From the NCBI GenBank assembly GCA_030690365.1, contig JAUYGX010000127.1:1-64000 (forward strand): DNA of 64,000 nucleotides, read 5' to 3'. Position 1 is the stretch's first letter. Each line of letters begins with the position of its first letter. Positions 9,467-18,499 of the stretch are shown one piece after another. The position numbers and the translations under genes are program-made. The DNA is from Bacteroidales bacterium. GTDB taxonomy: Bacteria; Bacteroidota; Bacteroidia; Bacteroidales; F082. Under the pieces are notes generated by a model. That model was given only the letters and a program-made list of their open reading frames with translations, did no database searches and had not been told where the DNA came from.

Positions 9467-9492
9467 CCGGGTTGGAAAAAACCCGGCGGGTC
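9467..9492. repeat. Hairpin repeat, copy 1
   Basis: A GC-rich hairpin sequence around GGGTTGGAAAAAACCC followed by GGCGGGTC. A close, inverted copy occurs at 31210-31241. The preceding bases (9400-9460) also contain small palindromes (CCTGC/GCAGG and CGCTTCG-type), so this 9.4-9.5 kb spacer is repeat-rich non-coding DNA. Confidence 0.45.
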
Positions 9493-9552
9493 AATAGAAA
9501 TACTTTTATTGAAAAACGAGTAAAGAATTTCGATCTTCTGAAATGAAAATCC

Positions 9553-9560
9553 TATTTTTG
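9553..9560 (+). promoter_or_regulatory. -7 promoter element for the DUF5916-like gene
   Basis: TATTTTTG fits TAnnTTTG and is 18 bases before the ATG at 9578, giving a very short leader. Confidence 0.4.
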
Positions 9561-9577
9561 CTTCCTTTCAGAAGAAC

Positions 9578-12208
9578 ATGGAGCATTTAAAACCAATCAT
9601 ACTTTGGCTCTTATTAATGACCGCTTTGCATGGCTTTGCGCAGGAAAAGAGAACCTATACAACCAAAAAATTAACGGGTGATGCACCTGCCATTGATGGC
9701 CGCATAAATGAAGAAGCCTGGGCACAGGTGGAATGGACCGGCGATTTCACTCAGAAAGACCCTTATGAGTTTGCAAAGCCTACCCAAAATACCACCTTTA
9801 AAATCATCTACGACGACAACAACGTGTACGTGGCCATCATGGTAAATTACAACGATTTTAACCTGATTGAAAGGCGGTTGGGCCGGCGCGACAGTTTTCA
9901 GGGCGATTGGGTAGCAATCGCTTTCGATAGCTACAACGACGGACTCACTGGTTTCTCCTTTGGCGTATCTGCCGCCGGCGTTAAAAACGACTTAATCGTT
10001 ACCAACGATGTGAATTCAGACGATACCTGGGATCCCGTTTGGTATGTAAAAGTGGGTCCGTCCGACTCGGGATGGGTGGCCGAAATGAAAATCCCATTCA
10101 ATCAACTCAGGTTCTCAAATACAGACAATGAGCTGGTGTGGGGGTTGGAAGTCATGAGGCAACTTTTTCATAATGACGAGTTTATGGTATGGCAGATGGT
10201 TCCAAACGAATCCTCCTCCTGGGTGGGCATGTGGGGTAAACTGGAGGGCATCAGCAATATCCGACCAAGGAAGGAAGTAGAGTTGGTTCCTTATTTGATG
10301 GGCGGATTGAAGAAAAGCGAACGGGTTGATGGCGATCCATTTCAAACGGGGACAACCTGGGAGTACAATGCGGGCTTAGACGGGAAGATCGCGGTTACCA
10401 ACGACCTTACCCTTAACTTCACTATCAATCCTGATTTTGGTCAGGTTGAAGCCGATCCGTCGGAGGTAAATCTTTCGGCTTTTGAATCGTATTTTCAGGA
10501 AAAACGCCCTTTTTTTATAGAAGGAAGCAATATCTTTAACTTTTCCATTTCCAATGGCAATGGACCAACGGGTATGGACAAGATATTCTATTCGCGCAGA
10601 ATTGGCCGACAACCCCGGCATTGGCCAGAAATTACAGATAAAGAATACATGGAAGTTCCTGAATTTACCCGAATTTTAGGCGCTTTTAAATTGTCTGGGA
10701 AAACCCGTAACGGATGGTCTATTGGCGTGATTGAAAGCGTGACAAACCAGGAATTTGCCCAAATCGACTCTCTTGGCTTGCGCCGAAAGGAAATAGTGGA
10801 ACCCGCTACCAATTACTTTAATGCGCGCGTTCAAAAAGATTTCAATAAAGGGAACACCACGATTGGAGGCATATTTACCGCTACCAACCGGTTTATCAAC
10901 GATAGTGCATTAAATTTTCTGCCCCGTGCGGCTTACACGGGAGGTATTGATTTTGCACAATACTGGCAGGATAAAAATTACCGCATCAGGGCCAACACGA
11001 TTGCATCCACCGTTCAGGGCACCCCGGAGTCGATACTTGATTTACAGACTGCTCCTCAGCGTTATTATCAGCGCCCGGATGTGGGTCACCACCGGCTCGA
11101 TTCAACGCTGAGGATACTCTCGGGATGGGGAGCCAGTGTTGAAGGTAGTAAGATTGGCGGTGGTCACTGGCGTTTTGGTGAAAGGGTCACAGCCATTTCG
11201 CCTGGTTTAGAATTGAACGACCAGGGGTTTGTTCGAAGAGCCGACTTTATCACACAAGCTACCTGGCTTGGCTACGAAATTTGGGAACCCTTTGGGAGTT
11301 TCCGGTCGTTGAGTATTGGTATTGAAGAGTGGGCCGGTTGGGATTTTTCAGGGCGGTTTTTATATTGGGGAGCAAGTGCCTATTGGAGCGCCCGGTTTAA
11401 AAACTATTGGAGTGTTAATACAGGGGTCAACTATAGCGGATACGATGTAGACCGGCCTGCCCTGAGGGGTGGACCGGCGTTAATCGCACCGGGCAATTGG
11501 AGTGCCTGGCTCGGGGTGAGTTCTGATGACAGGAAAAAGCTGGTTTTTGAACCCGAGATCGAAGGCGGATATAGCACCCAGGGTTATGGTGGCTGGTATG
11601 ATGCCAGTTTATCGGTTAATTATCAGATCACAAATGCGCTACAGGTTTCGTTGGAACCTGGCTACCATTTTGGCGACCAATATGCCATGTACGTGAAAAC
11701 CATCCGGGTCAACAACCGTGATCAATATCTGGTAGCCTCCATGAAACAGCACATTGCCAGTGCCGATTTCAGGATTGACTATTCGCTTACTCCGGACCTG
11801 ACAATCCAATATTGGGGGCAACCTTTCGTGTTTTCGGGCGATTATTATCAGTTTAAAAAAGTGATAGATGCCGGTAACTATGATGTGAAAAATCAGTTTC
11901 ATGTCTATTCTCCTGACCAGATTGAATACAATTCACAAACCGATACCTATTCTGTTTCTGAAAAAGGCGATGGAACCATTGATTTTTCATTTGAAAACCC
12001 TGATTTCAGTTTTTTTGAATTCAGGTCGAATTTTGTGGTAAGGTGGGAATACATCCCGGGATCAACGGCTTACCTGGTTTGGTCGCAAGGGAGGACAGGC
12101 GATACTCCCAACGGAGATTTCACTTTAAACGATCACCTGAACCACCTCATTGATGTAAATCCCACCAACGTTTTCCTGATCAAGATTTCATTCAGGATAA
12201 GTAAGTAA
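9578..12208 (+). CDS. CBM9-like / DUF5916 outer-membrane protein
   Basis: 876-residue exported protein with a signal peptide (MEHLKPIILWLLLMTALHGFAQ). The N-terminal domain (about 30-220) has the pattern of carbohydrate-binding family 9-like modules: IDGRINEEAW, FKIIYDDNNVYVAIMV and a DxxDPVW-like region. The remainder (about 230-876), which begins with FGQVEADPSEVNLSAFE and FFIEGSNIF, matches DUF5916 and is rich in alternating aromatic strands ending in VFLIKISFRISK, as expected for an outer-membrane beta-barrel. Family members are common in Bacteroidota, but the transported or bound substrate is not established. It is a single gene with its own promoter, convergent with the MarC gene that ends ten bases later. 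Confidence 0.8.
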   Translation: MEHLKPIILWLLLMTALHGFAQEKRTYTTKKLTGDAPAIDGRINEEAWAQVEWTGDFTQKDPYEFAKPTQNTTFKIIYDDNNVYVAIMVNYNDFNLIERRLGRRDSFQGDWVAIAFDSYNDGLTGFSFGVSAAGVKNDLIVTNDVNSDDTWDPVWYVKVGPSDSGWVAEMKIPFNQLRFSNTDNELVWGLEVMRQLFHNDEFMVWQMVPNESSSWVGMWGKLEGISNIRPRKEVELVPYLMGGLKKSERVDGDPFQTGTTWEYNAGLDGKIAVTNDLTLNFTINPDFGQVEADPSEVNLSAFESYFQEKRPFFIEGSNIFNFSISNGNGPTGMDKIFYSRRIGRQPRHWPEITDKEYMEVPEFTRILGAFKLSGKTRNGWSIGVIESVTNQEFAQIDSLGLRRKEIVEPATNYFNARVQKDFNKGNTTIGGIFTATNRFINDSALNFLPRAAYTGGIDFAQYWQDKNYRIRANTIASTVQGTPESILDLQTAPQRYYQRPDVGHHRLDSTLRILSGWGASVEGSKIGGGHWRFGERVTAISPGLELNDQGFVRRADFITQATWLGYEIWEPFGSFRSLSIGIEEWAGWDFSGRFLYWGASAYWSARFKNYWSVNTGVNYSGYDVDRPALRGGPALIAPGNWSAWLGVSSDDRKKLVFEPEIEGGYSTQGYGGWYDASLSVNYQITNALQVSLEPGYHFGDQYAMYVKTIRVNNRDQYLVASMKQHIASADFRIDYSLTPDLTIQYWGQPFVFSGDYYQFKKVIDAGNYDVKNQFHVYSPDQIEYNSQTDTYSVSEKGDGTIDFSFENPDFSFFEFRSNFVVRWEYIPGSTAYLVWSQGRTGDTPNGDFTLNDHLNHLIDVNPTNVFLIKISFRISK

Positions 12209-12217
12209 AAGCCGAAT

Positions 12218-12829
12218 TTATAGTTTGAAATAAATTTTGATTCCTTCCAGAATGCTGTTGAGGGCTACACTGGCTAAGATCAGTCCCATAATCCGACTGA
12301 CTATTGCCGCCCCCGAATTGCCAATCCATTGCTGAATTTTACCAGCTCCTCTTAGCAGTAACCAGGCAATTGCAATGACAACCAGCATGATGCCCACTGT
12401 CTGAAGCTGTTCAATCAGGCTGAAGGTGGAATTATCAGTCAGCAACACTACTGCCATCATAGCTCCCGGACTGGCAAGTGAAGGCACTGCCAACGGGAAA
12501 ATGGCCACATCTACCTTTTTATCCTGCATGCTCATCTCGCTCTCCGGCTTGCTTTCGCCAAAAATCATGGTAAAGGCAAAATACAGCAACACCAGACCGC
12601 CGGCAATCTGAAACGACTCAAGGGGGATCTCCATGGCATCCAGGATGATTTGCCCCAGCGAAAGAAAAAACAACAGGATGAAAAAGGCCGTTATCGAGGC
12701 TTTAAGTGCCGTTTGTTTTTTTTGTGTTGGTGTAAGGCGGGTAGTATGCGAAATAAAAACCGGTACCGAGCCAATGGGGTCGATTACCACCCAAAGCACA
12801 ATAAAGTCCTGAATTATATTTTCCATCAT
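12218..12829 (-). CDS. MarC-family integral membrane protein
   Basis: 203-residue inner-membrane protein with six hydrophobic segments of the MarC/UPF0056 type, including VVIDPIGSVPVFISHT near the N terminus and GGLVLLYFAFTMIFGESK in the middle. The frame is open upstream to 13018, but the extra residues look non-coding and overlap the reductase gene; MMENIIQDFIVLW at 12829 gives the normal family length. Despite the name, MarC is not proven to confer multiple antibiotic resistance. It follows the flavin reductase by 52 bases and may be co-transcribed with it. Confidence 0.85.
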   Translation of the reverse strand: MMENIIQDFIVLWVVIDPIGSVPVFISHTTRLTPTQKKQTALKASITAFFILLFFLSLGQIILDAMEIPLESFQIAGGLVLLYFAFTMIFGESKPESEMSMQDKKVDVAIFPLAVPSLASPGAMMAVVLLTDNSTFSLIEQLQTVGIMLVVIAIAWLLLRGAGKIQQWIGNSGAAIVSRIMGLILASVALNSILEGIKIYFKL

Positions 12830-12881
12830 GGCAGATATCTTTTGTATGAAGCGAATATAAAAAGAAAATCTATTGGATCGG

Positions 12882-13976
12882 CTATTGATCCAGGGCAGGA
12901 TAATCAGTGTAACCGGCAGCTCCCGGAGTATAATAGGTGGAAGGTTCAGCAATGGCCAGCGGTAAATTGTTTTGCATGCGGTAAACCAGGTCGGGATTGG
13001 CGATAAAGGGTACACCAAACGCTACCAGATCTGCCAGTCCTTCGTCGAGCACCTTCATGGCTGTCTCGGCTGTAAACCCTCTGTTTATCATGAGGTTGCC
13101 TTTGTAGATGGGCCGGTAGCGCCGGGCGATTTCAGGTTCTGAATGGGGAACGTCTTTTACATTGGTATAGGGTTCAGACAAATGCAGGAATGCCAATGGA
13201 TAGTCGTTCATCCGGTCGATGAGGTAATCGAAAGTGGGCAAGGTATCTTTTGTAATGTTGAGTCCCTGGATTTCGTGTGCCGAAGGATTTAGCCTCACTC
13301 CAATCCTATTGACGGGCATTTTCTGCGTTAAAGCATCCAGCAATTCGAAGAGGATGCGTGACCTGTTTTCCGGATTTCCACCATACTCGTCCATTCTTAT
13401 ATTGGAAGCCGGGGCAAAAAACTGATGCAACAGATAACCGTTGGAGGCATGTATCTCCACACCGTCGAAACCGGCCTCCATCGCGTTGGCGCCAGCCTGG
13501 GCAAAATCGGCCACCACCTGGTGAATTTCCAGTTGGGTCATTTCCTGTGGCAACACCGATGGCTTTTTACCATTGGGAGTGCGGATGGTAATCTTCGGAT
13601 CGATGGCCGAAGGTGCTAAAGGTCGCAGTCCTTGCAGGTAATCGGGGTGTGAAATCCGTCCCACGTGCCACAGTTGGATAAATATTTTCCCTCCGGCCTG
13701 ATGAACAGCCCGGGTGGTTAACTTCCAGCCTTCAATTTGTGCTTTTGAGTAAATACCGGGTGTGTTGTGATAACCCACTGCTCGTCTGGAAATCTGCGAT
13801 CCTTCGGTGATCAGCAACCCGGCTGTCGCCCGTTGGCGATAATATTCAGCAATTAAGTCGTTGGCTTTGTTTTCGTTGTTGGCAGCTCTTCCGCGTGTCA
13901 GCGGGGCCATCACTATTCTGCTCGAAAGCGAAAGATCACCCAGTTGGCAGGGGTCAAAAAGTGTATGTTTAGTCAT
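12882..13976 (-). CDS. Old-yellow-enzyme alkene reductase
   Basis: 364-residue FMN-dependent NAD(P)H oxidoreductase of the NemA/OYE class, which reduces activated C=C bonds of enones, nitroesters or maleimide-type electrophiles. A complete TIM-barrel is visible: LFDPCQLGDLSLSSRIVMAPLTR at the start, QLWHVGRISHP, DGVEIHASNGYLLHQFF with the substrate-binding His/Asn pair, the DEYGGNPENRSR motif and the FMN-phosphate region near GVPFIANPDL. Length and active-site residues are normal. A terminator separates it from the upstream lpdA gene. Confidence 0.92.
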   Translation of the reverse strand: MTKHTLFDPCQLGDLSLSSRIVMAPLTRGRAANNENKANDLIAEYYRQRATAGLLITEGSQISRRAVGYHNTPGIYSKAQIEGWKLTTRAVHQAGGKIFIQLWHVGRISHPDYLQGLRPLAPSAIDPKITIRTPNGKKPSVLPQEMTQLEIHQVVADFAQAGANAMEAGFDGVEIHASNGYLLHQFFAPASNIRMDEYGGNPENRSRILFELLDALTQKMPVNRIGVRLNPSAHEIQGLNITKDTLPTFDYLIDRMNDYPLAFLHLSEPYTNVKDVPHSEPEIARRYRPIYKGNLMINRGFTAETAMKVLDEGLADLVAFGVPFIANPDLVYRMQNNLPLAIAEPSTYYTPGAAGYTDYPALDQ

Positions 13977-13989
13977 TTTTTAGTGATAG

Positions 13990-14021
13990 AAAATCCTGCT
14001 CTCCGGAGAAAGCAGGATTTT
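13990..14021 (-). terminator. Hairpin terminator after lpdA
   Basis: An 11-base perfect stem (AAAATCCTGCT / AGCAGGATTTT) with a nine-base loop sits 17 bases past the lpdA stop. A/T at both ends of the stem provides a T-rich tail on the minus strand, so it should end lpdA transcription before the reductase gene. Confidence 0.75.
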
Positions 14022-14037
14022 AGGTATTTTTTCAAGA

Positions 14038-15429
14038 TTATAAATGGATTACTTCGCCGTAAGCATCGGCAGCGGCTTCCATAATGGCTTCCGACATGGT
14101 GGGATGCGGATGCACCGAATTAATGATCTCGTGTCCGGTAGTTTCCAGTTTACGGGCCACCACCACTTCGGCAATCATTTCGGTTACGTTTTCTCCGATC
14201 ATCTGGCAACCCAGAAATTCGCCGTATTTGGCATCGAAAACCACCTTTACAAAGCCATCTTTTTTTCCGGCAGCGCTGGCTTTTCCAGAGGCTGAGAAAG
14301 GAAACTTACCTGCCTTCACCTCATATCCCGCTTCTTTGGCTTGTTTTTCGGTGTAGCCTACACTGGCTACTTCAGGGCTGGTGTAGGTACATGCCGGAAT
14401 GTTGTTATAGTCGATGGGCGCTACATCGAGTCCTGCGATTTTCTCAACACAGGTAATGCCTTCGTGTGATGCAACGTGTGCCAATGCCTGTCCATGTACA
14501 ATATCGCCAATGGCGTAATATCCGGGTACGTTGGTCTGGTAGTAATCATCTACAACCACCTTGCCTTTGTCGGTTTTAATACCGGTTTCTTCGAGGCCGA
14601 TGCCTTCGAGGTTGGTCGCGATGCCGACGGCGGAAAGAACAATATCCACTTCAATTTCTTCGGTTCCTTTTTTTGTTTTGATAGTCACTTTGCACTTTTT
14701 GCCTTTGGTGTCAATGGTTTCCACCGAAGAATCAACCATCACTTTCATGCCTGCTTTCTTAAAGGCCCGGGCCAGGGTTTTCGATACTTCTTCGTCTTCG
14801 AGAGGGACGATGTTGGGTAAAAACTCCACCAGTGTAACCTCCACACCGATGCTGTTGAAGAAGTAAGCAAATTCGGAACCGATGGCCCCGGAGCCAACAA
14901 CGACCATTTTTTCGGGTTTCTTTTCAAGCACCATCGCTTCGCGGTAGCCAATAATCTTTTTTCCATCCTGAGGAAGGTTAGGTAGTTCACGCGAACGGGC
15001 TCCCGTGGCCAGGATGATGTGTTTGGCACTATATTCTGTAACCTTGCCGTCAGCATCGGTAACCGACACCTTTTTGCCGGGCATCACTTTTCCAAAACCA
15101 TTGATCAGGTCTATTTTATTTTTTTTCAATAAAAATTGAACTCCCTTGCTCATGCCATCAGCCACACCACGACTTCGTTTTACCATTTCAGGAAGGTCAG
15201 CCTCTACGTTACCTTTGATTGAAATGCCATATTCGGCGGCATGACTGGCATAATTAAACACCTGTGCGCTTTTTAACAAGGCTTTTGTTGGAATACATCC
15301 CCAGTTGAGGCAAATACCGCCGACTTCAGCTTTTTCAACCACGGCTGTTTTCATGCCAAGCTGTGAAGCGCGAATGGCAGCAACATATCCTCCGGGACCA
15401 CTTCCCACCACAATTATATCGTAATTCAT
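14038..15429 (-). CDS. lpdA: Dihydrolipoyl dehydrogenase (E3)
   Basis: 463-residue FAD flavoprotein that reoxidises dihydrolipoamide with NAD+ in 2-oxoacid dehydrogenase and glycine cleavage complexes. Features in order: FAD-binding GSGPGGYVAAIRA, redox-active disulphide GGICLNWGCIPTK (two Cys separated by four residues), NAD-binding GSGAIGSEFAYFF, the second FAD motif around YYAIGDIV, and the dimer-interface catalytic dyad region HPHPTMSEAI. No other subunits of a 2-oxoacid dehydrogenase lie nearby, so this is a stand-alone E3 with its own promoter and terminator. All key residues are intact. Confidence 0.96.
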   Translation of the reverse strand: MNYDIIVVGSGPGGYVAAIRASQLGMKTAVVEKAEVGGICLNWGCIPTKALLKSAQVFNYASHAAEYGISIKGNVEADLPEMVKRSRGVADGMSKGVQFLLKKNKIDLINGFGKVMPGKKVSVTDADGKVTEYSAKHIILATGARSRELPNLPQDGKKIIGYREAMVLEKKPEKMVVVGSGAIGSEFAYFFNSIGVEVTLVEFLPNIVPLEDEEVSKTLARAFKKAGMKVMVDSSVETIDTKGKKCKVTIKTKKGTEEIEVDIVLSAVGIATNLEGIGLEETGIKTDKGKVVVDDYYQTNVPGYYAIGDIVHGQALAHVASHEGITCVEKIAGLDVAPIDYNNIPACTYTSPEVASVGYTEKQAKEAGYEVKAGKFPFSASGKASAAGKKDGFVKVVFDAKYGEFLGCQMIGENVTEMIAEVVVARKLETTGHEIINSVHPHPTMSEAIMEAAADAYGEVIHL

Positions 15430-15457
15430 GTTGTATTTTTTATGGTTAACGAAGCTG

Positions 15458-15465
15458 CAAAAATA
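15458..15465 (-). promoter_or_regulatory. -7 promoter element for lpdA
   Basis: Minus strand TATTTTTG fits TAnnTTTG, 29 bases upstream of lpdA. It is one half of a divergent promoter region with the element at 15489-15496. Confidence 0.42.
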
Positions 15466-15488
15466 AACAATCGTCAGGTTTAAACCCT

Positions 15489-15496
15489 TAACTTTG
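15489..15496 (+). promoter_or_regulatory. -7 promoter element for the HD hydrolase
   Basis: TAACTTTG fits TAnnTTTG, 58 bases before the ATG at 15554. Confidence 0.38.
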
Positions 15497-15553
15497 CTTA
15501 AATAATTTTAATCGTTCTAAATAGTGCGTTAACTAAGACTATAATAAGTGGAT

Positions 15554-16243
15554 ATGATGAAAATGGAGACCCTGAATGATGCAAACAGGCAATTGATAGA
15601 AGCCACCACCGAATTTGTAAAAAATCAACTTCGTGATGCTGAAGGTGGTCACGACTGGTGGCATATTTACCGGGTGTGGAAACTGGCTAAAACCATTGGA
15701 AAGGCGGAAGGAGCTGATGGGCTTGTTGTTGAGTTGGGTGCGTTGCTTCATGATATTGCCGATGCTAAATTTAATGGTGGTGACGAAACACTGGGGCCTG
15801 AAATGACCCGTCAATTTCTTGTTGATCAGGGTGTAGATCGAAAAGTAATTGACCAGGTGGAAGCCATTGTGCGTGATATTTCGTTTAAAAACACCTTTGG
15901 TAGAGAGGTGCAACGAACCCTTGAACTGGATGTGGTTCAGGATGCCGACCGGTTGGATGCCATGGGAGCTATCGGCATTGCCCGCGCGTTTAATTATGGT
16001 GGATACCAGGGAAATGTGATGTACGATCCCCAGCTCCCGCCAAGGGTAAATATGACCAAAGAAGAGTATAAAAAAGGCAAATCAACCACCATTAACCATT
16101 TTTACGAAAAATTGCTTTTGCTGAAAGACAAGATGAATACAGATACGGGAAAGCGCCTTGCGGAGGCTCGACATCAATATATGTTGACGTTTTTGGATAC
16201 CTTTTACAGGGAATGGGAGGGAGGTAATTCAGTGGTTTTTTAA
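15554..16243 (+). CDS. HD-domain phosphohydrolase (YedJ-like)
   Basis: 229-residue soluble metal-dependent phosphohydrolase. The HD superfamily signature is complete: GGHDWWHIYRV (two early His), LLHDIAD (metal-binding His-Asp) and the late aspartate in VVQDADRLDAMGAIGIARA. The closest familiar relatives are YedJ-type proteins, whose physiological substrate is uncertain. The frame can be extended to a GTG at 15548, but the ATG cluster from 15554 is the more natural start. Its 3' end overlaps the convergent STAS-like gene by 15 bases. Confidence 0.88.
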   Translation: MMKMETLNDANRQLIEATTEFVKNQLRDAEGGHDWWHIYRVWKLAKTIGKAEGADGLVVELGALLHDIADAKFNGGDETLGPEMTRQFLVDQGVDRKVIDQVEAIVRDISFKNTFGREVQRTLELDVVQDADRLDAMGAIGIARAFNYGGYQGNVMYDPQLPPRVNMTKEEYKKGKSTTINHFYEKLLLLKDKMNTDTGKRLAEARHQYMLTFLDTFYREWEGGNSVVF

Positions 16244-16600
16244 CCAGCTCATTGCACCTTCTTCAGTCGAAAACACATTTAGTTTGTAATTTGGGGAGGT
16301 GTGTTTTTGATCGAAAATCATAGCGAGGGCTGTGTTTTCAGGGGTGTTGTGAATGACGGCGTGCCGAACTGATTGATACAAGGGAAATAATCTTTTTTGC
16401 CTCTCTGCAATGAGGGATAAATCCTGGGGTGAAAATTCGGGATGTGCCAACCGCGCATCTTCCAGGATGAGCAGGTTTCGTGGTAATCCTTTGTTATTCA
16501 GACAATAATCAATGGCTCCCAACATTTCTTGTACGGTTATCCTGCCTTCGGAAATACCGTAAAGGATACCGTTGTTTTTATTCTCCTGTAAGCTGATCAT
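16229..16600 (-). CDS. STAS/SpoIIAA-like small protein
   Basis: 123-residue cytoplasmic protein with the size and alternation of a SpoIIAA-like/STAS fold: an N-terminal strand pair (NGILYGISEGRIT), helix VQEMLGAIDYCLNN, strand RNLLILEDAR and a C-terminal helix ending in MSWLKNH. Such proteins often bind partner proteins or lipids, but a specific role cannot be assigned. It begins three bases after the stop of a 58-residue winged-helix gene, so the two form a small operon next to gldM. Confidence 0.6.
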   Translation of the reverse strand: MISLQENKNNGILYGISEGRITVQEMLGAIDYCLNNKGLPRNLLILEDARLAHPEFSPQDLSLIAERQKRLFPLYQSVRHAVIHNTPENTALAMIFDQKHTSPNYKLNVFSTEEGAMSWLKNH

Positions 16601-16603
16601 TAC

Positions 16604-16780
16604 CTACAACGCTTGATAATAGCATCGTTTTGGTGAAGATATTTTATTCTCATTCACCAGCACTTTGATGGCTTTATCTACCTCTTTTTTGTCGATGCCG
16701 CTTTGATCGGCTATTTCTCCTGCTTTCAATGGAGTGCTGGAAATTTTAAGTGTGTTGTACACTTTTTCTGATGTGTTCAT
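16604..16780 (-). CDS. Small winged-helix transcriptional regulator
   Basis: A 58-residue protein read directly from the minus strand: ATG at 16780, TAG at 16604. It begins MNTSEKVYNTLKISSTPLK and ends SPKRCYYQAL. A helix-turn-helix (PLKAGEIADQSGIDKKEVDKA) is followed by a short wing (VNENKISSPKRCYY), the minimal wHTH plan of MarR/ArsR-like and archaeal-type mini-regulators. The stop lies three bases before the STAS-like gene, so the two are almost certainly co-transcribed. Together they could be a regulator and its partner, but this is inferred only from position. Confidence 0.7.
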   Translation of the reverse strand: MNTSEKVYNTLKISSTPLKAGEIADQSGIDKKEVDKAIKVLVNENKISSPKRCYYQAL

Positions 16781-16859
16781 TGTAACTTTATTTTAAGTGG
16801 TTTGATGGGTAAAAATAGCATAAATTATTTTCATGATTCACCTTTTTAGACTGAACTCT

Positions 16860-18467
16860 TTAATTTATCGTCAAAACAATGGGCGAAAGTGTTCGTTCGA
16901 TACCATCGGGATCGCCGGCTATGATGTTTTCGAACACTACGCTCTGACCCCGGTTTGTTTGTTTTATTTGATCGATCATTTCGGTTGTTAAATAGGCGTT
17001 CTTTGATTCGAGGTTGTACACTTTAAAGCCCCGCTGAACGGTCATGGTGAAAGAGCTGATGACGAAAGAATGATCAAACTCAAAATCGTTGGGCATTTTT
17101 GGAGCAAGGGCTCCGGCAGCGATCATAATATCGCGGTTTATGACACCTGAGTTTTTCCCGGCAATAGTGGCCGCGGGATCGGGTAGTTTTTTTACCCGGA
17201 AAGTCTTTGAACCCAAATACTTTTGCACACCATTTATATTAGTCGCAAGGGTAACAACCGCGTCGTTACAGCCTACAGGAACATTTACCACCCAATCGTT
17301 GCTTGAAGGATCGGGTTTGATGGTGCCACAGGAGATAGTCGGTGTTAAACTTTCTTTAGGGATGCCGGATATATCAATTGAAACAGGATTGTCAACGCCA
17401 ATATAAAACACGTTCATTTTTTTAGCTGAAATGGTGAACGAAGCACTGGCTACATAGTATTCATTACTAAAGTGATAATCGTTTATTTCTCCGGTACTGG
17501 CTTTTGCCCTCACAAACCCGGCATATTTGTTTAACCCTTCCATCCGGGCCGGAAGGTTGATATTTATTTTTCCGGGTACATTATCCAACAAAGTGGCTTG
17601 GCCATGCATTGTTACCGGAAGATAGTCGACACCTTGCATGAAGTAGACTTCGGGGCTTTGGGTGGTATCGTAAGCAGCTACAATGATTTCAGCCTGATAC
17701 TCATCTCCAATAAATACAAAATTACTTTTCGGCAACACTTTGGCTTCTATTCTGTCGAATTTAAAATCGCCTTGTCCGATGGATTTGTGTAATAAGTTAA
17801 CCACGTCGTATTCGGCGTTATAAACATCCGAAATAATTTTGTTCAGGATAGGAATATCGGCAGCTACAATGGTATTGTAAAAAAAGTGGGTTTCCCAGTT
17901 TTGCTCCTGTCCATCTGCATTGTAGTAAGGGCCATCGGTGTCAAGGCCAAGGTTGACGTTCTCCAGGTTTCTCGGATCGACCAACGCGAGCATTTCCTGC
18001 CGAAACAGGATGATTCTATCTTTTAACTTCTTCGAAGCGCCATCGGAGCCATCATTCGAACTTCCCATAAAGTATCGGGTGGGTACCAAATAGTTGTCTT
18101 TCTTTTTGATGTGTTTAACAGAAATGTGTTTTGCAGAATCTATCGACACTTTTTCTGTTGCAGCGATCAGTTCATTCCGAACGTTTTGGACATAATCAAC
18201 CATTTCCATGGAGAGTGCTTTTGCTACCAGGGCTTTTTCCCAGTATGGCTTTACCTTAATCTGGTTTATCTGATAATTTTTTTCGAAATTGGCATAGATT
18301 TCATTCAGTTTTTGAGAAAGGTTTTCATTTGTCTGAACGATGTTGTCGTTCACCACCAAAAAGGCATTGATGACATCTTTGGAAACATTTAAAGCCAATA
18401 AGGCGGTCAATACCAAATACATCATCGAAATCATTCTTTGCCTTGGTGACTCTTTAACTCCGCCCAT
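16860..18467 (-). CDS. gldM: GldM-family T9SS motor/shaft protein (stand-alone)
   Basis: 535 residues, close to the usual GldM length. The N terminus MGGVKESPRQRMISMMYLV with one hydrophobic helix (about 13-33) followed by NVSKDVINAF is diagnostic of GldM/PorM. The long periplasmic part would form the D1-D4 domains. In characterised systems GldM spans from the GldL rotary motor in the inner membrane to the outer-membrane GldK/GldN ring and energises type IX secretion. GldK, GldL and GldN genes are absent from this window. Instead the upstream neighbour on the same strand is a subunit-like protein of the chaperone-usher-like locus, 32 bases away. It may borrow GldL from elsewhere or be a paralogue dedicated to this locus. 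Confidence 0.88.
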   Translation of the reverse strand: MGGVKESPRQRMISMMYLVLTALLALNVSKDVINAFLVVNDNIVQTNENLSQKLNEIYANFEKNYQINQIKVKPYWEKALVAKALSMEMVDYVQNVRNELIAATEKVSIDSAKHISVKHIKKKDNYLVPTRYFMGSSNDGSDGASKKLKDRIILFRQEMLALVDPRNLENVNLGLDTDGPYYNADGQEQNWETHFFYNTIVAADIPILNKIISDVYNAEYDVVNLLHKSIGQGDFKFDRIEAKVLPKSNFVFIGDEYQAEIIVAAYDTTQSPEVYFMQGVDYLPVTMHGQATLLDNVPGKININLPARMEGLNKYAGFVRAKASTGEINDYHFSNEYYVASASFTISAKKMNVFYIGVDNPVSIDISGIPKESLTPTISCGTIKPDPSSNDWVVNVPVGCNDAVVTLATNINGVQKYLGSKTFRVKKLPDPAATIAGKNSGVINRDIMIAAGALAPKMPNDFEFDHSFVISSFTMTVQRGFKVYNLESKNAYLTTEMIDQIKQTNRGQSVVFENIIAGDPDGIERTLSPIVLTIN

Positions 18468-18499
18468 TGGTTAGTGATTTTTTTTGTAAATAAAGTCAA

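Noticed and set aside
12830-13018. N-terminal extension of the MarC frame
   Set aside because: The extra residues overlap the reductase gene and have no membrane character; family length fits the start at 12829.
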